From assembly GCA_019745395.1 (NCBI GenBank), contig JAIETG010000019.1:1-64000 (forward strand): a stretch of DNA of 64,000 bases, written 5' to 3'. Numbering within the stretch: position 1 is the stretch's first letter; each line of letters begins with the position of its first letter. Below are positions 10,161 through 19,082 of this stretch, in pieces. This stretch comes from Rhabdochlamydiaceae bacterium (GTDB taxonomy: Bacteria; Chlamydiota; Chlamydiia; Chlamydiales; Rhabdochlamydiaceae). The notes beneath the pieces are model-generated. The model searched no databases. It was not told the origin of the DNA and saw nothing but the letters and a program-made list of their open reading frames with translations. The position numbers and the translations under genes are program-made.

Positions 10161-10433
10161 ATGTTTAAAAAACCAGACATGTCAGATCCACACGGGCCTC
10201 AACCTTCGAGCCAACCCAAACCGCACCCTCATAAACCACCTATGCCTCCCAAACCACAACCACAACCTCCTAAACCACAACCACAGCCTCCTAAACCACA
10301 ACCACAGCCTCCTAAACCACAACCTCAGCCTCCTAAACCACAACCTCAGCCTCCTAAACCACAACCTCAGCCTCCTAAACCACAACCACATAAACCTCAA
10401 CATGAACACGGCAACAAGCACAAACAAAAATAA
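10161..10433 (+). CDS. Small Pro/Gln/Lys-repeat protein 2
   Basis: A 90-residue protein whose centre is seven tandem copies of PPKPQPQ (21-bp DNA period, 10245-10391). The flanks are rich in His, Pro and Lys, and the C-terminus (HEHGNKHKQK) is basic. A strong AAGGAG ribosome-binding site lies nine bases before the ATG. There is no signal peptide. Such repeats form extended polyproline-II rods that bind SH3-like or WW-like partners, but no partner is evident. The shared leader shows that it is a sister gene of the 9617 gene although the repeat unit has been replaced. The open frame on the opposite strand is a by-product of the repeats. Confidence 0.75.
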   Translation: MFKKPDMSDPHGPQPSSQPKPHPHKPPMPPKPQPQPPKPQPQPPKPQPQPPKPQPQPPKPQPQPPKPQPQPPKPQPHKPQHEHGNKHKQK

Positions 10434-10460
10434 AAAGCGCTCTGTATAACTTGGGATCTC

Positions 10461-10499
10461 AAGGGGATATGCTCATCTACATCGATGAGATATCCCCTT
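10461..10499 (+). terminator. Hairpin terminator after proline-rich gene 2
   Basis: Two arms, 10461-10477 and 10484-10499, pair almost perfectly with one bulged G and a six-base loop. No long T-run follows. It lies 27 bases after the stop codon of the second miniprotein gene. Confidence 0.75.
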
Positions 10500-10748
10500 C
10501 CAAACAGTATAATATGTATTACCAATACACATCACACTGCATCAGCATCCGATTTATTAATCGTTAAGCACAAATCAAACCTTTAAATCTTAGAAAAAGA
10601 ATATTGATTTTTTTTAAAGTATCCGTCAACCTCGAGACGTTTTGGACCTTTGAAAACTAGAATCGATTACTCTTAAAAAACCATGCGTATAATCAAATAC
10701 ACCCTATATGTCATAAGCGTATTAGCAACTGGAGCTCAAGGAGCTGAA

Positions 10749-12077
10749 ATGAACCCAAAAACTCTTTTACCCAAATGGGATTTTTTAAAACCTGAGCAAC
10801 AAGAATTGCTTTGGAGTCAATTAGAAGAAATCGATCTCCAGGAATTAGAAAGACAGAGGGCTGTAATACTACAGCAAGAAACTTCCTTAGACGCTCTTTC
10901 TGTTTTTGAGCAGTATCAAGAAAATGGAAATCCTGAAGATCTAGAAAACGGAAAAAAAATAGTTCAGGATGGCAAGGTGGGGTGCTTGATCGTAGCGGGA
11001 GGACAAGGATCTCGGTTAAGCTACACAAAGCCTAAGGGCCTTTATCCAGTAACAGTAGTTCAAAACAAATGCCTTTTTCAGCTTTTTGCAGAGAAAATCT
11101 TAGCCGCAGGAGCTCAGGTCAGACGACCTTTATATGTAGCTATTATGACCTCTCCAGAAAATCACGAAGAGACCACCTTGTGCTTTAGAGAAAATAGCTA
11201 CTTTGGGCTGAGCCAAGATCAGCTCTTTTTTTTCTCCCAAACTGACCTTCCCTTGTTAGATAAAAAAGGGAATCTTTTTTTAGAAAGCGAAGATCGAATC
11301 TCCAGAGGGCCTGATGGAAACGCTTCTTCCTTAAAGCAATTCGTATCTTCAGGAATTTGGGATATTTGGCATAAAAAAGGCATTTCTTATCTCAACTACA
11401 TGCACATAGACAATCCCTTGGCAGATCCTTTTGATGCGGAGCTCAGTGGATTTCATAGCCGTAATCCCTCCTCGGATGTAATCGTAAAATGTATTTCCAG
11501 ACAAAATCCGCAAGAAAAATTAGGCGTATTATTCGAGCAAAAAGGCAAGGTTGTAGTAGTCGAATACTCGGAAATTTCAACAGATGCTCGAGAAGAAAGA
11601 AAAAAAGACGGATCCTTAAAAAACAACTGTGCAAATATCGGTCTTTATAGCTTCCGCATGGATTTTATCCAAGAAGTTGCAACAGCCCACTACGATAAAC
11701 TTCCCTTCCATAAAGCTTGGAAATCTGTTAAATATCTCTTAGAAGATGGAACATCTCGAAAATCTGAACAGCCAATTGCTTGGAAATTTGAAAAATTTAT
11801 TTTTGATGTTCTTCCTTTTGCTCTCAACGTAAAAGCCCTGCTCTATCCTCGCGAAGAGTGCTTTGCCCCTTTAAAAAATGCAGAAGGTGACGACAGCCTT
11901 TTTTTTGTACAAGCAGCCCTGCAAAAAAGAGATAGAGCTATCTTTGAAAAAATTTCAGGAACACAACCTCCAAAAACACGTTTTGAACTAAATCCAGCGT
12001 TTTATTACCCAACGCCTGAACTTTTAAAAAAGTGGCAAGGACAATCCTTACCAGAAACTCCCTACGTCCTACCCTAA
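10749..12077 (+). CDS. UAP1/AgX-like UDP-sugar pyrophosphorylase
   Basis: The protein belongs to the UDPGP family and is closest in its motifs to eukaryotic-type UDP-N-acetylglucosamine pyrophosphorylase: the nucleotide-binding loop LIVAGGQGSRLSYTKPKG, then MTSPENHEET, FFSQTDLPLL, GPDGNAS and YMHIDNPLADP. It would couple UTP with a sugar-1-phosphate (GlcNAc-1-P or glucose-1-P) in the cytosol. A longer frame begins at 10683 and would add a hydrophobic, signal-like N-terminus, but the ATG at 10749 has AAGGAG five bases upstream, whereas 10683 has no ribosome-binding site; 10749 gives 442 residues. Chlamydiae carry one such gene annotated as UTP-glucose-1-P uridylyltransferase or AgX-1 homologue. 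Which sugar is used is not decided by sequence. Confidence 0.87.
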   Translation: MNPKTLLPKWDFLKPEQQELLWSQLEEIDLQELERQRAVILQQETSLDALSVFEQYQENGNPEDLENGKKIVQDGKVGCLIVAGGQGSRLSYTKPKGLYPVTVVQNKCLFQLFAEKILAAGAQVRRPLYVAIMTSPENHEETTLCFRENSYFGLSQDQLFFFSQTDLPLLDKKGNLFLESEDRISRGPDGNASSLKQFVSSGIWDIWHKKGISYLNYMHIDNPLADPFDAELSGFHSRNPSSDVIVKCISRQNPQEKLGVLFEQKGKVVVVEYSEISTDAREERKKDGSLKNNCANIGLYSFRMDFIQEVATAHYDKLPFHKAWKSVKYLLEDGTSRKSEQPIAWKFEKFIFDVLPFALNVKALLYPREECFAPLKNAEGDDSLFFVQAALQKRDRAIFEKISGTQPPKTRFELNPAFYYPTPELLKKWQGQSLPETPYVLP

Positions 12078-12184
12078 ACGCAATAAAAAACACCCCGCTA
12101 TTTTCTGAATATTGCGAAGAACAGAAAAAAAGAATAAAATGGCCAGGAAAGAAATAAAATACCTTAAATTTTAAAGAGCAACTC

Positions 12185-13753
12185 ATGGAAAACCTACCTG
12201 AATATCATCAGCATGAAGAATTTCGTAATCGATCTGTAAAACTGCAAGAAATTCGAGACTTAAATATAGACCCCTATCCCCCTACATTTGTCCCATCAGC
12301 TACGGCCGAACAAATTACTACACAATTTGCAGAAGCTCCTGTGGGTCATAGTGAAGACGCTGCAGCGGGAAGTACCCCTTCTTTTAAGATCGCAGGAAGA
12401 CTTGTCTTATTTCGCGCTATGGGAAAAAATGCCTTTGGCCACATCCAAGATGAGGCTGGAAAACTCCAAGTTATGTTCAATAAAGAGCTTACTCAAGTGG
12501 TCGGATTAGATTCTCCCGAATGGAATTCCATGAAATTCATTGAAAAAAAGATCGACCTAGGAGACATCCTTGGACTCGAAGGGCATCTTTTTCGCACGCA
12601 AAAAGGAGAGTTAACGCTGTTTGTCAAAACGCTGACACTCCTTTGTAAAACACTTCTACCTCTTCCAGATAAACATAGCGGGCTGGTAGACAAAGGAGTT
12701 CGATATCGTAAAAGATGGCTCGATCTCATCTCCAATCAAGAAGTTCTTCAGCAATTTCAAATGCGATCCAAAATTTTAGAACTGATCCGCAGCTACTTTA
12801 AAAAGCATCAATTTTTAGAAGTAGAAACACCCGTTTTACAAAATGTCTATGGAGGCGCTCAAGCTCAGCCATTTACCACACATCTCAATGCCTTGCATCA
12901 AGACATGTTTCTTCGTATTTCTTTAGAAATTCCTCTAAAGAAACTACTGGTAGGAGGATTTTCTAGAGTCTATGAAATTGGAAAAGTCTTTCGTAATGAA
13001 GGGATCGATCGCACACACAACCCAGAATTTACAGAGCTAGAAGCTTATTCTGCTTACTGGGATTACACAGACATGATGACTTTTACAGAAAATCTGTTTG
13101 CAAACATTGCTGTGGAGCTTTTTGGATCTACTAAAATCACTCTTCAAGGAGACCAAAACTCCCATGAGATCGATCTGAAAACTCCTTGGATCCGCATGAG
13201 CATGAAAGAAAGCATTAAAACCTATGGTCAAATCGATGTAGATACATTAAATGATGAACAGATACGATCGATTCTCACAGAAAAAGCCCACATGCCTACA
13301 GAAGAAGTAAAAAAACTTTCTCGAGGTCTTTTGATAGCTGCACTATTTGAAGAATTCGCAGAAAGCCATCTCATTCAACCACATCACATTATCGACCACC
13401 CCATTGAAACTACCCCTCTTTGCAAATTGCATAGAGACCCAGCTCTTCGCAAAGAAAAATTTGTAGAGCGTTTTGAGACGTTTATTCTCGGAGCTGAATT
13501 TTGCAATTCTTATACAGAACTAAACGATCCTGTTTTACAAAGGCAACTACTCGTAGAACAAGCGCAAAAAAAACTGGCTGGGGATGAAGAAGCCTGTCCT
13601 TTAGATGAAGAATTCATCGAGTCCATTTGTCAAGGAATGCCTCCAGCTGGAGGGCTTGGAATTGGAGTAGATCGCTTAGTGATGCTATTTTTAAGAGCTC
13701 AATCGATTCGAGACGTTCTTCTCTTTCCTTTAATGAAACTTGAAGAGGGATAA
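12185..13753 (+). CDS. lysS: Lysyl-tRNA synthetase, class II
   Basis: The 522-residue protein attaches lysine to tRNA-Lys. The N-terminal OB-fold anticodon-binding domain (about 70-165, starting IAGRLVLFRAMGK) is followed by the class II catalytic core: RYRKRWLDLI near 178, motif 2 VFRNEGIDRTHNPEFTELEAY near 270-290, and motif 3 GGLGIGVDRLVMLF near 493-506. Length is normal for a bacterial LysRS. The N-terminus carries about 20 extra residues with an Ala/Thr/Glu-rich loop. It follows the UAP-like gene after 107 bases and ends at a strong bidirectional terminator. Confidence 0.97.
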   Translation: MENLPEYHQHEEFRNRSVKLQEIRDLNIDPYPPTFVPSATAEQITTQFAEAPVGHSEDAAAGSTPSFKIAGRLVLFRAMGKNAFGHIQDEAGKLQVMFNKELTQVVGLDSPEWNSMKFIEKKIDLGDILGLEGHLFRTQKGELTLFVKTLTLLCKTLLPLPDKHSGLVDKGVRYRKRWLDLISNQEVLQQFQMRSKILELIRSYFKKHQFLEVETPVLQNVYGGAQAQPFTTHLNALHQDMFLRISLEIPLKKLLVGGFSRVYEIGKVFRNEGIDRTHNPEFTELEAYSAYWDYTDMMTFTENLFANIAVELFGSTKITLQGDQNSHEIDLKTPWIRMSMKESIKTYGQIDVDTLNDEQIRSILTEKAHMPTEEVKKLSRGLLIAALFEEFAESHLIQPHHIIDHPIETTPLCKLHRDPALRKEKFVERFETFILGAEFCNSYTELNDPVLQRQLLVEQAQKKLAGDEEACPLDEEFIESICQGMPPAGGLGIGVDRLVMLFLRAQSIRDVLLFPLMKLEEG

Positions 13754-13760
13754 TCTCATA

Positions 13761-13793
13761 AAGTAGCACATGCGGCAATCGCATGTGCTACTT
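13761..13793. terminator. Bidirectional terminator between lysS and the lipase-like gene
   Basis: A perfect 14-bp inverted repeat (13761-13774 with 13780-13793) encloses a five-base loop. It starts eight bases after the lysS stop and contains the stop codon of the convergent minus-strand gene. Confidence 0.9.
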
Positions 13794-14498
13794 TACATCT
13801 TCTAAAGAAACTTCTTCTTTCAAAAAATTTCGAACGCTGTTAGCTACTTTTTTACTAAAAACAATCGTTTTATGCCCTCTTTTGATCACAATACGCTTAT
13901 GAGGCATATCAAGAAAGGTCTCTGCAACAGCAACAGTCCCATCATTGGCTCCTGAAATAAAAGGATTAAATCCTAAAGAGCCTGCAATGATCATCTTTTT
14001 ACAAGAGCTGGGATATCTACCCAAATCATCGAATTCCTCTTTCGTCATAAGCTCTCTGCCAGAAAAATCTTTTGCAATCCATCTTGCCAATGAAAACTGC
14101 GAAAGCCATCTTCCCCATGCAGATCCTTTTAAAGGAGGAGCTATCAGCACAATCTTTCCTATTTTCGCCTCATTAGGACAAGAGGGGCAATTTAAGGCAG
14201 ACAAAAGAACTAAACCTCCCATAGAATGGGCTACAAAATGGATCGGTTTTCCAGGATGCTGTTGCGCTATGATACGAATTGTATCTACAAGCCTTATCCC
14301 GTGCTCTTGGATTAGTGAATCACGACTCTTGTAATTCCAAACAAGAACATCCCAACCATCTTTCTTCAAAGACTTTGCCAGGAAATCCATATTCCAAGAA
14401 GCTCCCATAAATCCGTGAAGACAGATGACTTGCTCTTTTTCTTCTGTTGCAAAAAGAGAAATCGTGCAGAAAATAAAAACAATTGTTTTTTTCAACAT
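13788..14498 (-). CDS. Secreted alpha/beta-hydrolase, lipase/esterase-like
   Basis: The protein has 236 residues from the ATG at 14498, chosen because it begins a typical signal peptide (MLKKTIVFIFCTISLFA); an upstream TTG at 14549 would bury it. The mature part is a compact alpha/beta hydrolase: oxyanion loop HGFMGA, nucleophile elbow VAHSMGGLV (Ser), an acidic residue in GANDGTV and a final His in KRGHKTIV. This arrangement is that of LipA-like triacylglycerol lipases/esterases without a lid domain. It should act in the periplasm or outside the cell. It stands alone on the minus strand between a terminator and an unknown gene. Confidence 0.85.
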   Translation of the reverse strand: MLKKTIVFIFCTISLFATEEKEQVICLHGFMGASWNMDFLAKSLKKDGWDVLVWNYKSRDSLIQEHGIRLVDTIRIIAQQHPGKPIHFVAHSMGGLVLLSALNCPSCPNEAKIGKIVLIAPPLKGSAWGRWLSQFSLARWIAKDFSGRELMTKEEFDDLGRYPSSCKKMIIAGSLGFNPFISGANDGTVAVAETFLDMPHKRIVIKRGHKTIVFSKKVANSVRNFLKEEVSLEDVK

Positions 14499-14569
14499 AG
14501 TATAGGAAATGATATCAAAAATAATACGAAATATCCAAAGAAAAAACAAACCAGAAAATTCTTATCGAT

Positions 14570-15823
14570 TTACTTGTTTGACAGGTTTTCAAGATCTGTA
14601 TAAAATCGAGAAAGTTCTGCATGAATTTCCTCAAAAGTTTGATCTGAAGAAAGATGTAAAGGAGGGACCTCTTCTTGAGATTCTGAAAAGAGATAGTTAT
14701 ATACGCGAGATACATCTGCGATTTTCAGTGCATAATCATTATTCACATATTTGAACATGCTAACAGATGCTCCTTTATGAGATTCTAAAGTTTTTCCAAA
14801 CTCTGGGGGAAGTGGCGGATATTTAGGAAGAGGTTTGTTATTTTCATAGTCCTCAAATTTCATGTATTTTATGTAGCGGGTTTGAAAATTCTTCATTACT
14901 TCTTCTTTCTTTTGAGTAAATGCAGTATTCAAAGGTTCAAAATCTCCTACTTCCAAAGGGCTTTTCTTCTGCATAATGAGAATTTGTGCAGTATCCAGAG
15001 GAGAAGGATTTTCACGTCTTGTCATCGGAACTCTTTCTAATTCAAATTGCTTGTAGAGCAAAGATGTTTCTAGGACAAGCATATGAGCAAACAACGCTTC
15101 AGATCGAATGGATAGCTCGATCTGTAAATTCATGATCTGACATCTACAGGTTTTTCTTAAAAGACTTCGATTGGGAAGCAATTTAATCTTTTCATACAAT
15201 TTATCTTGCTCTGCTTGCAAATGAGAAATCTCTGCTAACATTTCATCCATTTGCAAAACAGCCTCATTAACTGACGATTTTTCAATCGATGGGATAGATT
15301 CTACTTCTTGAAGAAGACCATCGATCCTATTTTCTATAGGGGTATTTTCTGTTTTCTCAGAAGGTCCATACTTTTCTTCGATTCTAAGTAAAACCGAACG
15401 TCCCTCTAACTCTGATAATAACTCATCAAAAACAACCCATTCTAGATCAGTGGGAGAACTTCTGCCTGAATCTGTCGCTTCAGCTGTAATAGATACAACT
15501 TCCCCATCTTCATTAAGTTCTTCTCCTATTTCATCAAGATCTATAGAAGGCTCTATATGAACTTTCCTTGAATCTGGAGGCTTATGACTTCCCTTAAAGG
15601 GATTGAAACGGATCTGCGCAATTTGAGAAATAACTCGATCTTTAAAAGATGTTTTTTTTGCCGTTGAAGGATCTCGAATAGAAGGAAGCTCTACAGGTGT
15701 GGTCTCTGAAGCAATTTTTTGGTTAAATAAACTTCTAGGAACTGTTTTCGCAGGTTTCTTCGGGGCAGCCCCCTCCTGTTTTATTTTATTTCCACCAGAT
15801 CCTACTTCAGGGTTAAAATCCAT
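14570..15823 (-). CDS. Unknown protein, effector candidate
   Basis: A 417-residue protein that I do not recognise. The ATG at 15823 (MDFNPEVG) is preferred to an in-frame TTG at 15838. Residues 1-110 are basic, polar and probably disordered (many Lys, Pro, Ser). The middle, about 110-260, is acidic and helical, with likely coiled coil around EEKYGPSEK to ISHLQAEQDKLYEKIK. The C-terminal 150 residues are mixed. There is no signal peptide or membrane segment. A disordered basic N-terminus followed by helices, no relatives that I know, and an AT-rich upstream region with a TTGAAT box like those before other effector candidates here fit a type III-secreted protein, which remains inference. Confidence 0.65.
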   Translation of the reverse strand: MDFNPEVGSGGNKIKQEGAAPKKPAKTVPRSLFNQKIASETTPVELPSIRDPSTAKKTSFKDRVISQIAQIRFNPFKGSHKPPDSRKVHIEPSIDLDEIGEELNEDGEVVSITAEATDSGRSSPTDLEWVVFDELLSELEGRSVLLRIEEKYGPSEKTENTPIENRIDGLLQEVESIPSIEKSSVNEAVLQMDEMLAEISHLQAEQDKLYEKIKLLPNRSLLRKTCRCQIMNLQIELSIRSEALFAHMLVLETSLLYKQFELERVPMTRRENPSPLDTAQILIMQKKSPLEVGDFEPLNTAFTQKKEEVMKNFQTRYIKYMKFEDYENNKPLPKYPPLPPEFGKTLESHKGASVSMFKYVNNDYALKIADVSRVYNYLFSESQEEVPPLHLSSDQTFEEIHAELSRFYTDLENLSNK

Positions 15824-15849
15824 AAAGGCACCATACAATCAAAAAACTA

Positions 15850-15878
15850 CAACTACTAAAACTGAAAATTTAATTCAA
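15850..15878 (-). promoter_or_regulatory. Putative sigma-66-type promoter of the 15823 gene
   Basis: On the minus strand TTGAAT (15873-15878) is followed after 17 bases by TAGTTG (15850-15855), 27 bases before the start. The -35 box and its TAAATT flank are the same as at 30536. The -10 is a weak match. Confidence 0.45.
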
Positions 15879-15939
15879 TTAAATTATAAAAAACAAAAAA
15901 CCTTGAAACTAAAAAAAAATTCCGGCATTTATATTCTAT

Positions 15940-17133
15940 ATGGAAGCATACACATTTTTTCTTCAGCTCTTACTTGTCGTATTTTCTGCTAGGGTCCTAG
16001 GAGAGCTCGCCGCTCGATTTCAAGTTCCTGCAGTTTTAGGAGAAATGCTGGCAGGTGTCTTAATTGGCCCGAGCTTACTCGGCTGGATTGCTCCAAGTGA
16101 CCAGCTTGCTTTGCTCTCAGAAGTAGGAGTCGTCCTTCTACTTTTTGAAGTGGGCATGGAAACGGATATAAGTAAACTACAAGCAGCAGGAAAAAAAGCG
16201 TTACTTGTTGCATTTTTAGGAGTGATACTCCCCTTTACTTTTGGTTTTACTTTAAGCTTCTATACCTTTCATTTTTCTTTCCTGATCAGTTTTTTCATTG
16301 CAAGTGCGCTTACGACTACCAGCATAGGTATCACTTCGAGAGTCTTTAAAGACTACAAGCAGCAAAACAGTCCCGCCTCTCACATTGTGACAGGAGCAGC
16401 TATTTTAGGTGATATTATTGCCATTCTCTTACTTTCTCTTGTCTATGAATTTATAACAGTTGGCAGCGTCTCTCTTTGGAATACAGGAAAACTTCTTCTT
16501 TCTATTTTTCTATTCCTGATTCTCTCCCCGTTTGCAGCAAGAGGAGCTTCTTATGTGATTAAAAAATGGGAAGAAAAAAGCGATATTCCCGGACTACTGA
16601 CAACAACAATCATCTCTTTGATTTTCTTTTTTGCGTATATTGCCCACATTTTAGGAGCGCCAGCACTATTAGGCGGTTTTGCCGCAGGAGTTGCCCTTTC
16701 CAAGCGCTTTTTCTTTCCATTCAAAGGATCTCAAGAGCTAAGCCATCGCGTAGAAACATCCATGAAGCCCATTGTTCACTTGTTCTCCCCAATCTTCTTT
16801 GTCTCTATTGGACTTTCTTTGGATTTAAAAAGAATCTTCGAAAATTCTTCTCTCTTCTGGATTTTAACACTTGTCCTATCTCTGGCCGCAATAGCTGGAA
16901 AACTCTTATCAGGTCTTGTTTTAATCAAAGACTCTCATAGAACACGCTGGACTGTTGGATGTGCGATGATTCCCCGCGGAGAAGTAGGGCTGATTTTCGC
17001 AAGTGTAGGACTTTCGATTCAAGTGCTCTCTCAAGAGCTCTATACAATTCTTATTCTTCTCATTGCAATCACCACTCTTTTGCCCCCTCTTTTCCTTCGC
17101 TTTTTATTTAAAAAAAAATCTTTCCTCTTTTAA
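15940..17133 (+). CDS. KefB/CPA2-type cation:proton antiporter
   Basis: A 397-residue polytopic membrane protein with about 12 hydrophobic segments. The first 100 residues carry CPA2-family signatures: LGELAARFQVPAVLGEMLAG, LIGPSLLGW and EVGVVLLLFEVGMETD. The second half has LGAPALLGGFAAGVALSK and the conserved MIPRGEVGLIFA near residue 348, close to the end. It should exchange Na+ or K+ for protons across the inner membrane. It lacks the C-terminal TrkA-N regulatory domain of full KefB/KefC, so it resembles NapA-type antiporters. The ATG at 15940 fits the start of the first helix. It is divergent from the 14570-15823 gene. Confidence 0.93.
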   Translation: MEAYTFFLQLLLVVFSARVLGELAARFQVPAVLGEMLAGVLIGPSLLGWIAPSDQLALLSEVGVVLLLFEVGMETDISKLQAAGKKALLVAFLGVILPFTFGFTLSFYTFHFSFLISFFIASALTTTSIGITSRVFKDYKQQNSPASHIVTGAAILGDIIAILLLSLVYEFITVGSVSLWNTGKLLLSIFLFLILSPFAARGASYVIKKWEEKSDIPGLLTTTIISLIFFFAYIAHILGAPALLGGFAAGVALSKRFFFPFKGSQELSHRVETSMKPIVHLFSPIFFVSIGLSLDLKRIFENSSLFWILTLVLSLAAIAGKLLSGLVLIKDSHRTRWTVGCAMIPRGEVGLIFASVGLSIQVLSQELYTILILLIAITTLLPPLFLRFLFKKKSFLF

Positions 17134-17189
17134 ATCCTATGGAAGCTCTAACTATCTAGAATCGAAAACCTTTTACAAAGTTAATAGCA

Positions 17190-18281
17190 TTAACTGGATA
17201 ATACGCGATTCTCCGGCATTCTCATAGACAAACCGCTTGGGGATACTACTGAGGAATACGCTAACTTTGCGACTTCACGAACAAGCCGAGGTTTATCGGA
17301 AATATTTCTTACGATTTCACAAGCGCTTTTCAAAAATTCCAAAGGACAACTCTGGTTACGAATGTCCATAATTAGATCATCTGTCGTCGGTAATTTTTCA
17401 TCTCCTAAGAAATCTATAAAATCAGCATTGCAATGGATCTTAGGATCTTTTCCCGAACTTATAGCTAAAAGTAAAAATTCAGGTGTTAGAGATCCATTCT
17501 GTACAACATCCGCAATCGCTAAAAGTTCTAAAGGATTGACATGAAGTTCAATCGCTTTTTCGTCAAGCATACGCACAAAATCACTGATTGATATAGGAGC
17601 CCCAGCAAAATTAACAACAGAGGGAACGGATTTCACGCGATCCGGATCTGCACAGGCAAGAGCCATATTGGTCAATCCAATACTAGTAGCTCTATAAGAA
17701 GTAGGTTGGAAAATAGGAGAGATTCCCTTGAAGTGCAAAGCCACTCCGGCTCTCATCATATAACTAATGTCTATTTTACCTCTTGCAGATCCTCCTACAA
17801 GAGCATCTAAACGGGCAATTTTTATTTTGCCTGAATTATTCATTTCCAGTAATTCATTCTCTGCATCCCGCTTACTATCCGCATAAGGCATCGAAGGGCC
17901 CACCCCGCTCACCTGAGTAGCAGTTGATGAAACTTGAATAAAAGGAATACCTTGCACCTGAGCGGCTTTTGCCACTCGACTAGGCAGCTCTACGTTGACA
18001 GCCTGCATCTCTTCTCTAGAACCTTCACTGACGACAGCGGTATTTACTATGACATCGATACGGTTCTCAACCAAAGATTTTCCAATTGCAGATTCTGAGG
18101 CGCCAGTAATTTCTCGAGTGTTTGAAAATACATTCATTCCACTCTTTTGCATTTCAGGTGTCAAAATTTTCCCTAGTCGCCCCCCACTTCCGAGAACTAA
18201 CGCGTTAAGCCATCGAGTGTGCCCCCCTCTCGATACTTCGTTAAATACTTTCATAGCATTTCCAGGAATCTGTCTTATCAT
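17190..18281 (-). CDS. NAD(P)-binding SDR-like protein, RmlD/epimerase type
   Basis: The protein has 363 residues. From about residue 25 there is a Rossmann fold: ALVLGSGGRLGKIL (GxGGxxG), then IDVIVNTAVVS, IPFIQVSSTAT with the catalytic-type Ser/Thr, and MPYADSKRDAE, a YxxxK-like motif. This order is that of extended short-chain dehydrogenases such as dTDP-4-dehydrorhamnose reductase. The C-terminal 130 residues are not recognisable as a known substrate domain. No sugar-biosynthesis genes are adjacent, so the substrate is open. It has a long AT-rich upstream region, as do the neighbouring accessory genes. Confidence 0.75.
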   Translation of the reverse strand: MIRQIPGNAMKVFNEVSRGGHTRWLNALVLGSGGRLGKILTPEMQKSGMNVFSNTREITGASESAIGKSLVENRIDVIVNTAVVSEGSREEMQAVNVELPSRVAKAAQVQGIPFIQVSSTATQVSGVGPSMPYADSKRDAENELLEMNNSGKIKIARLDALVGGSARGKIDISYMMRAGVALHFKGISPIFQPTSYRATSIGLTNMALACADPDRVKSVPSVVNFAGAPISISDFVRMLDEKAIELHVNPLELLAIADVVQNGSLTPEFLLLAISSGKDPKIHCNADFIDFLGDEKLPTTDDLIMDIRNQSCPLEFLKSACEIVRNISDKPRLVREVAKLAYSSVVSPSGLSMRMPENRVLSS

Positions 18282-18648
18282 TTTAAACTCTCATTTAATT
18301 GTTAAATAAATTAATTATATATAAAAAATTATTTATTTACACCTAAAATTAAACGCCACAACAAAACAAATAAATAAAAAAAAACAACTTACGAAATTAA
18401 CTTATTTACACGACAATAGCCATCACACAAAGAAACCTCGACACCTAAAATCAACCTTTTGATTATTAATACGTTAACCCTCTCACAACCAAAGAAATAC
18501 AAATATTACACACAAATCCAAACGCATATCAGCTAAAAAACACATTAAAAACGTGCATTTTATATTAACAAACTAATTATCATAAAAAAATGAGAGAACA
18601 TAAAAAACTCTAATTTAAATGATAAAAAATAAAAAAAATGAGGCAATT
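18282..18648. other. AT-rich divergent intergenic region
   Basis: These 367 bases separate the SDR-like gene and the 18649 gene, which point away from each other. The stretch is more than three-quarters A+T and must hold both promoters, but I see no single convincing -35/-10 pair. No RNA gene is visible. Confidence 0.6.
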
Positions 18649-19080
18649 ATGAAAAATTCAAATTATTTAAAAAACAAGCGAAAAACCGAAAAACCAACAA
18701 GAAGCGAAGTAGACGCATTCCTAGTTCAAATACCTGAAGGAGAATACACTACAGAAAAATTATTACAACTTCAATGCGCAATGATGACATATGAGCAGGT
18801 AGGACCGTATGATAATCCTTATGACCCAATCTATCAACCCGAAGCACATTTGGACTATCTACTTAGTTTTGAATGTAACTTCTCTACGAATTTTTATGTG
18901 AACTGGAATGAGTATGACATGGAAGAAAAAATTGCAACAATACACCTAACACATCCAATAGGTATTGACGAAGAGCTCGCTACCATTATTTATGGCGATA
19001 ACCAGAATGTCATATATGCATCAGAAAACGCTACGACTCGGGTTCACTCAAGTTTATCTAAATCGAATGGGTGGCACTAA
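18649..19080 (+). CDS. Unknown small protein
   Basis: A 143-residue protein of unknown function. The ATG at 18649 is chosen because GAGG lies just upstream; an in-frame ATG at 18619 has no ribosome-binding site. The N-terminus is strongly basic (KNKRKTEKPTR), the rest acidic and Tyr/Asn-rich (YDNPYDPIYQPE). There is no signal peptide, membrane segment or known motif. Its stop is two bases from the stop of the convergent phosphatase-like gene. Codon use is AT-rich like its surroundings. Confidence 0.6.
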   Translation: MKNSNYLKNKRKTEKPTRSEVDAFLVQIPEGEYTTEKLLQLQCAMMTYEQVGPYDNPYDPIYQPEAHLDYLLSFECNFSTNFYVNWNEYDMEEKIATIHLTHPIGIDEELATIIYGDNQNVIYASENATTRVHSSLSKSNGWH

Positions 19081-19082
19081 AA

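Noticed and set aside
10245-10391. CRISPR-like array
   Set aside because: The 21-bp units are contiguous with no spacers and keep one coding frame.
10182-10427. Arg/Leu/Trp-repeat frame on the minus strand
   Set aside because: It is the mirror of the 21-bp PPKPQPQ repeat; the plus frame has the ribosome-binding site.
10683-10748. N-terminal extension giving the UAP-like enzyme a signal peptide
   Set aside because: No ribosome-binding site at 10683, AAGGAG at the internal ATG, and the enzyme is cytosolic.
14509-14754. Small plus-strand frames around the start of the lipase-like gene
   Set aside because: Antisense to the end of the 14570 gene, no ribosome-binding site or motif.
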